Positions 1 through 10,782 of a DNA stretch of 64,000 bases are shown here, piece after piece. Where the stretch lies: contig NC_044298.2 in NCBI RefSeq assembly GCF_004027225.2, positions 124,001 through 188,000 of the forward strand, written 5' to 3'. The stretch is from Strigops habroptila (lineage: Eukaryota; Chordata; Aves; Psittaciformes; Psittacidae). The position numbers and the translations under genes are program-made. The stretch's first letter is position 1. Each line of letters starts with the position of its first letter. The notes under the pieces are model-generated. The model was not told the origin of the DNA and did not search any database. It was given only the letters and a program-made list of their open reading frames with translations.

Positions 1-462
1 AAGGGAAAACTGGGAAAGACCAAGGATGGGCGGCACACACCAGCCTCAGCACTCCTGGCATCCCCAGAGCACGCGGGACAGGGAGGACTACTCCATGTAT
101 CCCAAAGCATTCCCCATCCCCAGCAGTCCCTGTGAGTGGGTGCCAGCATCTTGCATCCAGGGAAGGCTCCTTCTGTGCTTCTTGGCAGCATCCCTGGAGA
201 AGGGGTCATGTCTCCAGAGGTTGCATCCATGGACATCCAGGGGCGGAGGCAACTTCAAGCGCGACCGAGCAGCACTGAGAAGCTCAGAGAGTGGGATCTG
301 AAGGGGAAAACCCAGCACTGATGGTGCTTTAGCTCCTGTCTCGAGGCCTCACACTTCCCATGCACTTGGTGTGTCGAGAATCCCATGGGCTCCTCGGTGC
401 AGCCAGATCCTCAGTGCTGGGGAGGGAACGTGCCTTCAGCAGTAGGAGTGGACACAGCCCAC

Positions 463-523
463 AGGGGGTTGGAACTGGAGGAGCTTTAAGCTCCCTTCAT
501 CCCAACCCAGTCTGGGATTCCAT
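463..523 (+). mobile_element. CR1 LINE, 3'-end scrap
   Basis: About 60 bases match the end of the CR1 copies elsewhere in the window (GGGGTTGGAACTGGAGGAGC, then the CCCAACCCAGTCTGGGATTC type ending). Only the extreme 3' end is present, as is usual for strongly 5'-truncated CR1. Confidence 0.75.
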
Positions 524-1398
524 GGGGAGGAAGCTCTGTGTATCCAGGGAAGGGATTGGAACCCCCTAGATTGCCTGGGAGATGGTTTGGAAGGGGAGAT
601 GTGTGCTGGCTAAAGCCAGGCAGAAGTTCTTGGTGCTGCCCATTGCTGGGTACGTGTGTGGAGGAGCAATGGGAGTTTTCCTACCGGCGTTTGGACATAA
701 AAGGCAGCAGAAGCTGGAAATGAACAGATGAGCATCAAAGGGAAACGGATGCAATGTGCCTTGTGCTGGGTCTGGCTGAGGAGGGTCCTTCCGTGCTCAC
801 TGTGCTCGCAGCCGCGGCATGACGGAGCCCAGGGCTGTTTGTTTGCCTGTTGCCAAGTGCTGGGGTTGAGCTTTGCAAACCCTGTGGTTCCGCTGCTGTT
901 TCCAACCCACAGACAGGGTTTGGGAGGGGGGAAGCCAGAGAGAACCCTGCGAGGGCTGGGCTGCACTGGGCAGGATGGAGCTGGTGGTGCCAGGAATGGG
1001 GTTTGTGCCAGCACCAGTGGAGACCCCGACTGTGCACAGAGCCAAAAGGGTGAAGATTGATGCACCAAGAGCCAGAACCACTGCACAAGAGGGGCTGGAA
1101 GACAGAGGCCACTGGGAACAACTCATGGACAGCCAGGAAATCCCTTTGGCTCCAACAACAAAGACAGAGCCCTCCTGTTCCTGCTGGAGGTGAGTCTCCC
1201 CTTCCAGTTGCCTCCACTTCTCTGTGCAAAGCTTGACCCCCTTAGATGAGCCCTGCCTGATCCGCAGTGCGCTGCCCACCCGATAGAGCATCCCCTCCAC
1301 CTCCCAGCTCATCCATCCACGATGCACAGGTCCCTGCCTCAGTGTCTGTGTTTGGGGTAAGTGCCTTCTTCCAGCTCTTTCCCACCTCAGCTCTTCAC

Positions 1399-1446
1399 CT
1401 GGATGAGCTTTAAGCTCCCTCCCAACCCATTCCATGCTGTGATTTG
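1399..1446 (+). mobile_element. CR1 LINE, 3'-end scrap
   Basis: A short stretch with the CR1 ending GGATGAGCTTTAAGCTCCCT followed by CCAACCCATTCCATG and a decayed octamer tail. It is a very short 5'-truncated copy. Confidence 0.65.
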
Positions 1447-3037
1447 ATGACGATTAAAGGTTATACAGCATCATTCCCAGCACACAGTCTCTGAGCAATC
1501 CCATGGCTGTGCCGGCTCCATCCCGGCTCCCTTCCCCTCGGCAGCCGTCCCCGTGGGCTCTGCATTGGCAAAGACACGGCACAACAGCGTCTCTTGCCGT
1601 GCCCAGGCAAGGTCACACAGCGGAACCTGCGTCCCGGCAGCGCCGGGATGCTCCCCCTCAGCCACGCAAGGCTCCGCTCCGCGCATCCCGCTTTCCCAGG
1701 CAGGAAGAGGAGCGAACGGCAGCGCCACCTCGTGTCTGCCGTGTGCAGTGCAGAGGAGGCGAGGCCGGTCCTGGGACAGCGCTGCCCATGGATGCTCCAA
1801 TCCCTGTTTCCAGGGATCTCGAGTGGGATGAGCTCCACTCCCATAGCCCCCCACTCCAGAACCCCACTGGACCACAGAGAGCACAGGCACAGCTTCATTT
1901 CCACACGCTGAGAACCTGCTTCTCATTAGACCAGCAGAGCCTGGTAAGAAATGGTGCTGAGTCCCCAGGCTGGGCTGGCACCCTACCAAAGGATGGAAAA
2001 GGATGAGGGGAGGAGACGTCCCTCCCCAGGGGTTACCCTTGCGTGTCCCTGTGCACCCAGCGCGGCTCTGGATTGTGGGGAGAAACAACCATGTCCTGGT
2101 GCTGGTTGATGCACTGTGCCATCTGCATGACCCCGCTCCCTGCCGTGGCTGCCAGGCAGGGAAGCCAAGTCCATCCTCTCCAAGGCAAAGGCAAAGGCAG
2201 GGCAGGATTTGAGGCAGGAGCAGTGGAAAATCCAGCATCAGCATCGCTGCTCTGGGTGCTGCTCCCTCACCTGACCCTGTTGCATGTCCCAGGGATGGGA
2301 TGACACTGCCCTGGGCCACCTTCTTGCCTCCAAGATGATGAAGCCGAGGAGCGGGAAGCTTCAGCCATCCCGGGATGCAGTAGGAATCTCTCAGGCATTT
2401 CAGCCGAGCACAGGCTGCCTGCAGCTCCAGCTTGGATCGACACCCGGTGCCCTTTGCTGCCTGCAGAGGACCCAGCCCCTCGGCAGTGATCCCAAGCCCC
2501 CTGCTTCGCTATTAAATCAAACCCATCTGGCCTCCACCACGGAGTGTTGTTATCCGAGATCCCTCTCGAAGCGGAGCTGGGATTAGCTGCCGGGCATGGG
2601 GGGATTCTCCCTCCCTCCTTCCCTCTTTCCCAGCCCCTCCTGCCTCTCTTTTGTGTTCCTCCACTTGAGCTCCTCAAGCAGCTCTTGCGCAGCCCCGAGC
2701 TGCAGGGCTGTCCCCATGGGGACCATTATGGCATCACCCTCCCCATGGGTCCTGGCTGCACATACCTGAGTTACCCACATGTGGGGCAGCCCCAGCCCCA
2801 CCTCCCCAGGGACACCCAGAGCTGAGCAGGGTGATTGCAGCCCCAGGGAGCCCATGATCCCATGGGAATGGAGGCTGGTGCCGGGGTGAATCAGGGCGAT
2901 GTGGGATGTGCTGCCACTGAACAAGCGGTTGTCAGTGTTGCTGCTTCCCCTTAAGGCTGCAGCTTCCAGAGCACTGCTGAAGAGTCGCTGGGTTGAGCAG
3001 CTGCCTCTGGCTGTGACCTCCATGAAGAAGGATGATT

Positions 3038-3405
3038 TCATAGAGCCACAGACTGGGTTGGGTTGAAAGGACCTTAAAGCTCCCCCAGCCCCAACCCCCT
3101 GCCACGGGCAGGGACGCCTTCCACTAGAGCAGGTTGCTCCAAGCCCCTGTGTCCAACCTGGCCTTGAACACTGCCAGGGATGGGGCAGCCACAGCTTCTC
3201 CATCCAACTCATTCCAGTTCCTCACCATCCTCACAGGGAAGAACTTCTGCCTTATCTCCAACCTAAATCTCCCCTGTTTCAGTTTAAACCCACCACCTCT
3301 TGTCCTATCGCTCCAGTCCCTGATGAAGGTCCCTCTCCGGCATCCTTGTAGCCCCCTTCAGACGCTGGAAGCTGCTCTGAGGTCTTCCCAGTGCTGTCAC
3401 CTTCT
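3038..3405 (-). mobile_element. CR1 LINE fragment, inverted
   Basis: On the minus strand this reads as the usual CR1 3' region: the piece ending in the GGTTCAAACTGAAACAGGGG type segment, the TTGGACACAGGGGCTTGGAG block, then AACCCAGTCTGTGGCTCTATG at the left end. It is one of three minus-strand copies; the rest are plus-strand. Confidence 0.88.
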
Positions 3406-3967
3406 CTGCTGGTACCAGTCCACACAGGGCTCTAAGCAGAGCACCAGTGGAGCCCCAGCTCCATCCCAGGCCACCCTGTCCTATGGTGGGCTGCAGCCCG
3501 TTTGGAGGCAGCAGGGATGTGTCCACTTGACGTGCCTGAAAAGCAGCTCCCATCTCCCCGTTGCTATGGCAACCCTTCTTTTAAAGCAAATGAATAATAA
3601 TAATTAACAGGATCTATTAAATAATAGTAATAAAGGCACTAGCAATGACTTGTAATTGGTCAAGAACTCTTAATAACACATGTCCACGACCCGCTCCCAA
3701 GCGCAGCAACTGGGGGCAGCAGCTCGAATCCAAAGGGAAGTGCTGGGTGAGGGTGAGCACACTCTGCATTCTGAGCCCTAAAGGCAGGAGCTTAGTGGGA
3801 TTCAGGGAGGGATCAGACATTTATCTGGATAATGAGGATGTCTAGACTGATAAGAAGAAGGGTTCAATTGGCTCAGGGCCTGATTCTGCTTCACCGTGTG
3901 CTTCGGGCAGCCTGGCACACTCCAGCACCCTCGGGAGCAAAGCTAAGATGGGTCGAGGTTGTGTCCA

Positions 3968-4110
3968 GAGAAGCTGTGGCTGCCCCATTCCTGGCAGCGT
4001 GTGTTGGTCTGAACCTGTTGATGAGCCTCAACCAAGGTTGAGTTGAACTCCATGAGGTTCCAACCTCTCCAGCCTGTCCGGGTCCCTCTGGATCCCATCC
4101 CTGGGCTTGC
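3968..4110. mobile_element. Possible decayed CR1 pieces
   Basis: Bases 3968-4000 resemble the plus-strand CR1 segment AGAAGCTGTGGCTGCCCCAT. Bases 4036-4110 resemble a different CR1-type segment on the minus strand (CCAACCTCTCCAGCCTGTCC). Both are short and diverged, so they may be two old insertions. Confidence 0.4.
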
Positions 4111-4475
4111 ACAAGCAGCTTCAAAGCTGCGGGATGTGCTTTTTGGACCTTTTCCCAAGCATTCCCAATGCCCGGGCTGCGGTGCCATGCAGGATGTCAG
4201 AGCAGCGTTAAGAGCAAGGAGGTGTGTGGCTGTGATTGCACCTGCATGGCTCAGCCTCCATCCCACCCCGTGCTGCAGCTTCCACCACAAGACTAAAATT
4301 AGTAGCAGCAGGAAGAGCTCTGGAGTATGATGGGATGATTAAAGCATCCCTGGGAAGGAGGCATCACGTGCGATGCGATGACTTTCCTCATCTCTGGCAC
4401 AACATGTTGTGGAACACAGCAGGGAAAGGGAAGGGAGGGAGAAGGAGAAAGAGAAAGGTGCTCACACACAGAACT

Positions 4476-4562
4476 GAAGGTGTCCCTGCCCATGGCAGGG
4501 GGTTGGAACTGGAGGAGCTTTAAGGTCCCTTCAACCCAACACAGGGATTCCATGGTTCCATG
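4476..4562 (+). mobile_element. CR1 LINE, 3'-end fragment
   Basis: Contains GTGTCCCTGCCCATGGCAGG, the GGAACTGGAGGAGCTTTAAG block and an ending of ATTCCATGGTTCCATG, which is the CR1 octamer tail. Confidence 0.82.
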
Positions 4563-5484
4563 AAAAGCCATATGGCAGTCTGGATGTTCTATACATTGAA
4601 ATCAGGAATTCTCTGCTTGCAGAAGATGGGATTTCAACAGGGAGAAAAGTATTCCTTGGAAAACAAACTCCATGTATAAGCAGCAGGGATAAGGGAAGAG
4701 TGCGGCCCTGGAACTGAACCCCCCTTTGACTCCCAGACCTAAAATCACCCAAATTTCAAGTTGAAGGAATTTCTTTAACAACCTCAGGGCAGTTTTTCCT
4801 CAAACCCTTCACATTCACAGGCACAATCCTATCCCAAACAGCCCAGCACCACACCAGCTTGTCCCCATGGCTTAACACTCCATCTGCAGGCAATATGCTG
4901 AGCTCTTAACCAAATTGAGGGGGTTTTAAATCTGCTCTCCTGGGCCTGATCCCACGGATCTGGATTCCCCAAAACCAATGGACTTCAAGGAGATTTGGCC
5001 CAAAGCTTTGTGGTAATTTACTTATCTCATAGAAGAGCTTAATGAACAAATGTTTGCAAAGCACTTGAGGATCCTGCATGGGCAGCAAGACACCTCCTGC
5101 TACCGGTCCTGTCTACAGAGCAAAGAGGTTTACAATCAAGGCCCAGTGAACGTGTTGCAGGGACAGTCACTGCTGCAGATGGGGCTGCTCTGACCTACCC
5201 TTGGCCACCCTTGGTGGCCTACAAACATCATGTATGTGTGAGGTGGGAGGGACCCCTTCCAGCTTTAGAGGGTTTGGGATGCTCCTGTTCTGCATGTGGC
5301 TGAGCAGTGATTGAAGTGAGCTGCCCTGGGATGCGGAGGTGACATCCAGAGTTCTTGCTCCAGTCTCATGGGAAAGGAAAAGGAAGGAAAGGCTAAAAAA
5401 GGGTGTCCTGGTGACAAGCAGCATTTTTGCCTCCTTGCTGCCCCCCCTCCCGCCCCTTGGCTTCTCACAACAGTCAGAGGGAAT

Positions 5485-5622
5485 CCAACCGCCCCATCCC
5501 TGGCAGTGTTCAAGGCCAGACTGGATGGGGCTTGGAGCAACCTGCTCTAGTGGAAGGTGTCCCTGCTTTAAGATCCTTTCCAACACAAAGCAGGCTGGGA
5601 TCCTGTGATTCTCTGACTCTGT
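5485..5622 (+). mobile_element. CR1 LINE, 3'-end fragment
   Basis: Begins in the GCCCCATCCCTGGCAGTGTT segment, continues through GGAGCAACCTGCTCTAGTGG and ends in GATTCTCTGACTCTGTG, a diverged octamer tail. Confidence 0.85.
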
Positions 5623-7009
5623 GATGAAATGGGGACGCTCACCCAGCATTAAAGCTTTTCTAAGCAGGGCTTTCTTACAGATATCTCAGGTGCTTCCATA
5701 GGAGGAGGGATGCAGCCCTGGGAAGTGACCAACTTTGCTTTGCATCGATGACACAAATGACCCTAGAAAGTCTCTTTGCTCTTGATGGTGAATGTGAGTT
5801 CGTGCTTAGCCTAAAGACAGTCAGGGGCAGCTTTAGGGCTTTCCATTGCCCGAACACCCCTCCCCTGGCTCTGGCATCGGGCACAGTTTGCAGTTTCTCC
5901 CTTTCCTTTGATTCTTCTGCAAGCTCTTGCCTAGGAAAGGGGTGAGGAGCACGTGATGCTGCTACATGATCCCAACCTCTCCTCTTGGCAGAGCTTCCGG
6001 CGTCCCTGGTTTTAATTAATCCCTTTTTTTCCCCCTCTTTTCCCTCAGTCATTCAGGGCTGTGGATTTCCAACCAGTTGGAAAGAGCAATTTTTCAACTC
6101 GCAACGCTGTGTTTGTGCCAAAAGCTTGGTCAGGGCTGGTTGCAGAGGGGATGTAGCTGTGCACAGTCTCCCCCCGCAACCAAACTACCCGGGCTCACAA
6201 TCCAACAACACTGCCTGGAACCAGAAAAGAACCTTTTCCACCCACATCCAGGGAGCTGCAAACATTCCAGTCCCGTGAGAGGAGCCCCACTGCTCGATTC
6301 CAGCTCATCAAGGCGATCCAAGCCACCTGCAGTGCTAACTTTAACCTGAATTACTAGGGAAATAGAGCTTCCCCACAGGGCAACAATGCCAGACGGGAGG
6401 GAAGATCATTCCTAAGCAGTTGTAGCACCATGAGAAGGATCAAAGTCTTGGTTGGAGCCCAACTACACCCCCAAAATAGAGTATGAAGCAAGATACATTG
6501 CTATCGGGGACCCATCAGGATTAGTCATTGCTCCTGTTGCCAACTCTTGCCATTTTCCTCAGAGCATTCCTGTTTGCTTGAAATTCCCAGCTCTGTCACT
6601 CATGTGGATATGGGAATTCTCAGGTTTGAAGGTTTCTAGACCTCGTGGCCGTGCAGGGAAGGGAAGTGTTGGAGCCCGAGTGAGGTCTGACAGCCCTGGG
6701 AGGAGGCGAATGGACATAAACCCCAACACGAACCTTTCAGTTGGTTTGATGGGTTTGGGGCCTGTTTGAGAGCTCAGAGCTGGAGCTCTTGTTTTGCCCT
6801 TTCCTTTTCCTTTCACTTTATGGTTCCCAGAAGTGCTTCCGAAAGCTCCAGGACACAACGGACAACGGAGCTTGGAAGCAGAAGCGTCTCCCCACAATGA
6901 TCCCTCCAGAACATCTTTATTGGCTGCAAAGGATGAGACCAAACTGGGACAGATGAGAATGTTGGTCTATAATTCACAGGACAAAACACGAGGGCTTCCC
7001 AACATCACC

Positions 7010-7300
7010 ACTACATGTATGCACGCCTGTTCCTGCACACGGATGCACACAGGAACACACCTGCACATAGATGTGTGTTAGATGAGCTTTAAGGTCCCTT
7101 CCAACCCAAACCATTCCATGATTCCATGATTGTGCAAGCACATGCCTGGAACACACACGCTTCCATAGACACACACCATCTTTTTACATGGTTTTAAGCG
7201 TGTGTGAGAGGCAGCGCATGTGTGAACACCCACATGTGTTAAACACACATGGATTTGCCCATGCAACCTCCATGTGTGTCTGTACACACAGAGCCATGAT
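7010..7300. repeat. Irregular CA/TG-rich tract
   Basis: Interspersed CACAC, CATGTGTG and CACATG words form a degenerate CA/TG microsatellite on both sides of a small CR1 scrap (7080-7131). Short Cys/His-rich reading frames here are a by-product of the repeat. Confidence 0.55.
7080..7131 (+). mobile_element. CR1 LINE, 3'-end scrap
   Basis: GATGAGCTTTAAGGTCCCTT and CCAACCCAAACCATTCCATG are followed by a second ATTCCATG octamer. This is the terminal 50 bases of a CR1. Confidence 0.8.
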
Positions 7301-8639
7301 CCATCACAATCCGGACACCACCTTGGATGAAGGAAAACAGCCCAAAGTGCCAGACTTCCACAAGCCCCATCCCCACACAGGGATTAAAAGAACAAATACA
7401 CTAGTCATTCAAGCCACTGTCCTCCAACGCGACCAGAACCAGCAGCGTGAGGTGGATCCCTCTGTTCTTAGCTCAGCTTTTCCCTTTCTTTGCTTGCCCA
7501 AAAGTCACAGCACAAACACCAAAACCCCCCCATCAGCAGCTCCACGCCAGGGACCTGCCACCACCAGCCCCAGCAGTGTCCCAGCATCGCCCCGACTTGG
7601 CTGCCAAACCAAAAGGAAAGCAGAATTCCCATTCCCAAAGTGCCTGGGCAAAGTTGCAGGGAAAGCTATAGCAACACCTTACCGTCTGAGTCAGTGGATG
7701 AGACATTTCCTTGTGCTGGGTGCCCCATCTGCTTAGTTCATCTGCAAGCTGAGATTCTTCTGCTTGTAGACCCAGAAAGGGGAGGGAGGGTGGGGGGAAA
7801 AAGAGAGAGGAACCTTTGCTGCAGGGATCTGGGAGCCAGAGAGAGGGAATCATAGGGAATAGAGGGGGGTGACAAGGCATCGGTGGCACCCCCTTCTCAG
7901 GCAGCGCCGCAGCCGTGGCCTCTGCCCGAGCTGCAGCGATGGGGCTCGGTGGGAGCCTCGCGTCTCTCTGCATTGTCTCTCTCCAGTGTAAGCTCCTGCA
8001 ATCGCATTTCATGGGAGAGACATCTGGTTTGATTCAAAGGGAAGAAAGGGGAAGAGGGGAGAAAGGCTCCGCTCACACCCGCAGAGCCCAGCCTCGCTGG
8101 CGGGGAGCTGGGAAGCTCTTTTCAATGCTTCCCTCCGTGCTAAAAAGCTCCTCATTTCAATGAGAAAAGGCAGGCGGGGGAACAGGGCTGTCCCGTGGCT
8201 CTCCCCCAGCGTCCCCAGTTTGCAGAGGGGGCTTTAGTGGGGCAGGGAGCCAAGGGCAGGGTGAGCTGCTCCCACTGCAAGGCCTTGGGGTGCTGGGGGT
8301 TCCCCCTTCTCCGCTCTTTCCATGATTCCTAATGCTGCTGGACACGAGGTTTTGGCCCTCACATGCTTTTGGGTTTGGTTGGGGTCTTCCTTCACAAGGC
8401 TGAAGCCCCGATGAATGAGGAGGACCCAAAGGCTGCATCCCCCATGAAGCCAGTGAGATGCGTGTCCTTCAGGACCTGCCCCATCATGCCCAGCACCCTT
8501 CTGCCCACCAGTTCACCCCACTGCTGCCAGTCTATGGCTACCATGGGGTGTCCCTACCCTTCTCCCAAGGGTCCCCAATATGCCGGTGGATCTCTATGCT
8601 CCCAACTCTTGACTTCTCCACAGCACCGCACACGGGTGG

Positions 8640-9095
8640 GCAGTGGCAGGTCCCCACACAGAGCCTCCTTGTGGGGTGCACACTGACATGTCCCCATGCA
8701 GCCCCTCTCCATGCCGGGGTGCACACAGCACATCCCCACGCAGTCCCCTTCCACCGCTGGCTCCTCTGTACCGGTGTGGATGCTGTTGGGTCCCCAGGCA
8801 CACCTCCTCCACTGGCAGCCCCTCCATGTCCGGGGTATACATGGAGAGTATCCCCAGTGCCCCCTTGGCATGGCAGGTCCCCACGCAGCCCCCTCCACCC
8901 GTGTGACAGCAGGTGCCCCCGTACCCCCTTCACCCCATGGCACACCCCTTCACACCTTGCACATCCCTTCACCCATCGCACAATGGGACCCCTTCACCCC
9001 TCCACCCGTGTCACATCGTGTCCCCCCGCAGCCTCCACCCGTGTCACATCGTATCCCTCCACCCGTGTCACATCGTGTCCCCCCGCACCCTCCGC
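8640..9095. repeat. Degenerate minisatellite upstream of MEX3A
   Basis: Words such as TCCCCACGCAG, GGGGTGCACAC and CACCCGTGTCACATCGTGTC recur through this stretch. The clearest units lie at about 9002-9090, where CACCCGTGTCACATCGT occurs three times. It keeps a reading frame open into the MEX3A start, but I regard it as non-coding. Confidence 0.6.
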
Positions 9096-9099
9096 CCGC

Positions 9100-10720
9100 G
9101 CCGCCCGTGTCCCCGCGCGGTGCTCGGTGCCCGGCGCGCCGGGGGTGCCGCTGCAGCGGGACTACATCCCCCATCAGGCCGCGGGCCGGGGCCGGCTCCG
9201 CTGCGCCCAGCCGCCTTCAAACAAAAGAGTTTTCCCCCCGCGGGGCTCCGCGCCCCTCGGCGCTCCGAGCCCGCCGGCGGCCGGGACCCGGGGGCGGAGG
9301 CGGCGGCGGCGGCGGCGGCGGCGGCAGCGGCAGCGGGGGGACCCCGGCGGGCTGGAAGTGCCTGTGCGAGGAGCTCGGGTTACAGAGAGAAAGGGGCTTG
9401 GCCAGGCGAGGGGAGGTGGGCGGAGGGTCCTTTTCTCTCTCTGTTTCTCTCCCTCTGCCTTTTTTTTCCCCCCTTCTCCCTCTCGAGCTCTTTGTGTGTC
9501 CCCCCCCCCACACTCCCCTCCTCTCGCTCTCACACCCCCCCCCCCTTCCCAACCAACCACCACCACCCAACCCCCTCTCAAGTCTTTGTTAGCCATGCCT
9601 AGCCTGGTAGTACCAGGGATAATGGAAAGGAACGGGGGTTTCGGCGATTTAGGCTGTTTCGGTGGGAGCGGCAAAGACAGAGCGCTGCTGGAGGATGACC
9701 GGGCGCTGCAGCTCGCCCTGGACCAGCTCTGCCTGCTGGGGCTAGGCGAGCCTTCCTCCTCCTCCTCCTCCTCCGCCGTGGTGCTGGTGGAGGACAGCAA
9801 CAACAACAACAATAACCCGCCGCCGCCGCCGCCGCAGCAGCCCCCGCCGCCGCCGCCGCCGCCGCAGCAGCAGCCGCCGCCTCCACCGCCGCCACCGCCG
9901 CCGTCGGCCCCGAAGGGCTCGTCGGCTCCAAGCGCCGGGGCGGCGGAACCCAAGTTGTGCGCGTTGTACAAGGAGGCCGAGCTGCGGCTCAAGAGCAGCT
10001 CCAACACCACCGAGTGCGTCCCGGTGCCCAGCTCCGAGCACGTGGCCGAGATCGTGGGCCGGCAAGGTGAGCACCGGGGAACCGGACCCCCCTCCGTCCC
10101 CTTCCCGCTGCCCCCCGCCGCTGCCCCCCGCCGCTCCGCCCGCCCTGCCATTGTTCGGCCCGGCTCAGCCCTCCCGGGGACAAAGCGGGAGGATGGGGAG
10201 AGGGGAAGCGGGGCTGCGGGGAGGGATGTGCAGGGGGAGTCTGGAGGAATGAGGAATGTCTGCGAGGGTCTGTCCGGCTGCACCGGAGCCCCGAGCCCGC
10301 CGCTGCTTCGGTGCTGCCAAAGAGCCGTTCCTGGACCGCGCTCTCCGCCTCCCTCCTTAAACACAGAGAATAAAAGCAGGGGGGGGACACGACACCCGGG
10401 ACACGGAGCCCGGTTGGGGTTTGAGCATGAACCCGCCCCGATTCCCGGTCGCGCTCGGCGCTGTAGGGAGGAAAATCCCCTTTGTTGGGCTCGGCGGGGC
10501 GGGGGTGTGGCGGGCCGGGCCGCGCCGCGCCAACCGGCACCGGGAATGGCACCGGGACTTGGAAGTTGAAAGTGCTCCTACGGGCGTGGGACCGGCGGAG
10601 GGACCGGGACGGGCAACCCCCGGGGCGGGCACCCGGTGAGCCCCACGCCCGGCCCCGCCGCTGGCCACGCTCCGCGACAGTGATGCTTTTGTTCTCCTCC
10701 CGGCTCTGTTGGGAGCGAGG
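9100..10720 (+). promoter_or_regulatory. MEX3A: CpG island / MEX3A promoter and first exon
   Basis: CpG-dense sequence surrounds the first coding exon. It includes a GGC-repeat block at about 9290-9335 and a long C/T-rich tract at 9430-9590 just before the start codon. No TATA box is obvious. The transcription start cannot be placed from sequence alone; it probably lies within the few hundred bases before 9595. Confidence 0.7.
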
Positions 10721-10747
10721 TGGAATGGAGGAGGGCTTAAAGAAATA

Positions 10748-10782
<35 letters not shown>

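Larger units (their letters stand above)
1..3037. other. Gene-free left flank
   Basis: I see no coding exon here. Open frames are short, overlap on both strands and resemble no family I know. The stretch holds two short CR1 3'-end scraps (listed separately) and otherwise ordinary moderately GC-rich sequence. In human, LMNA lies beyond MEX3A on this side, but no lamin-like reading frame is visible. Confidence 0.6.
3406..7079. other. Gene-free stretch with CR1 scraps
   Basis: No exon is recognisable. It contains small CR1 pieces at 4476-4562 and 5485-5622 and a doubtful one near 3968-4110. The rest is unremarkable, with short A/T runs near 3590-3640. Confidence 0.55.

Noticed and set aside
9174-10364. 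396-residue antisense open frame across MEX3A exon 1, full of Gly/Ser/Cys runs
   Set aside because: It is the mirror of the CCG/TCC/AAC repeats and CpG-rich sequence of MEX3A. There is no family resemblance and no splice-site logic.
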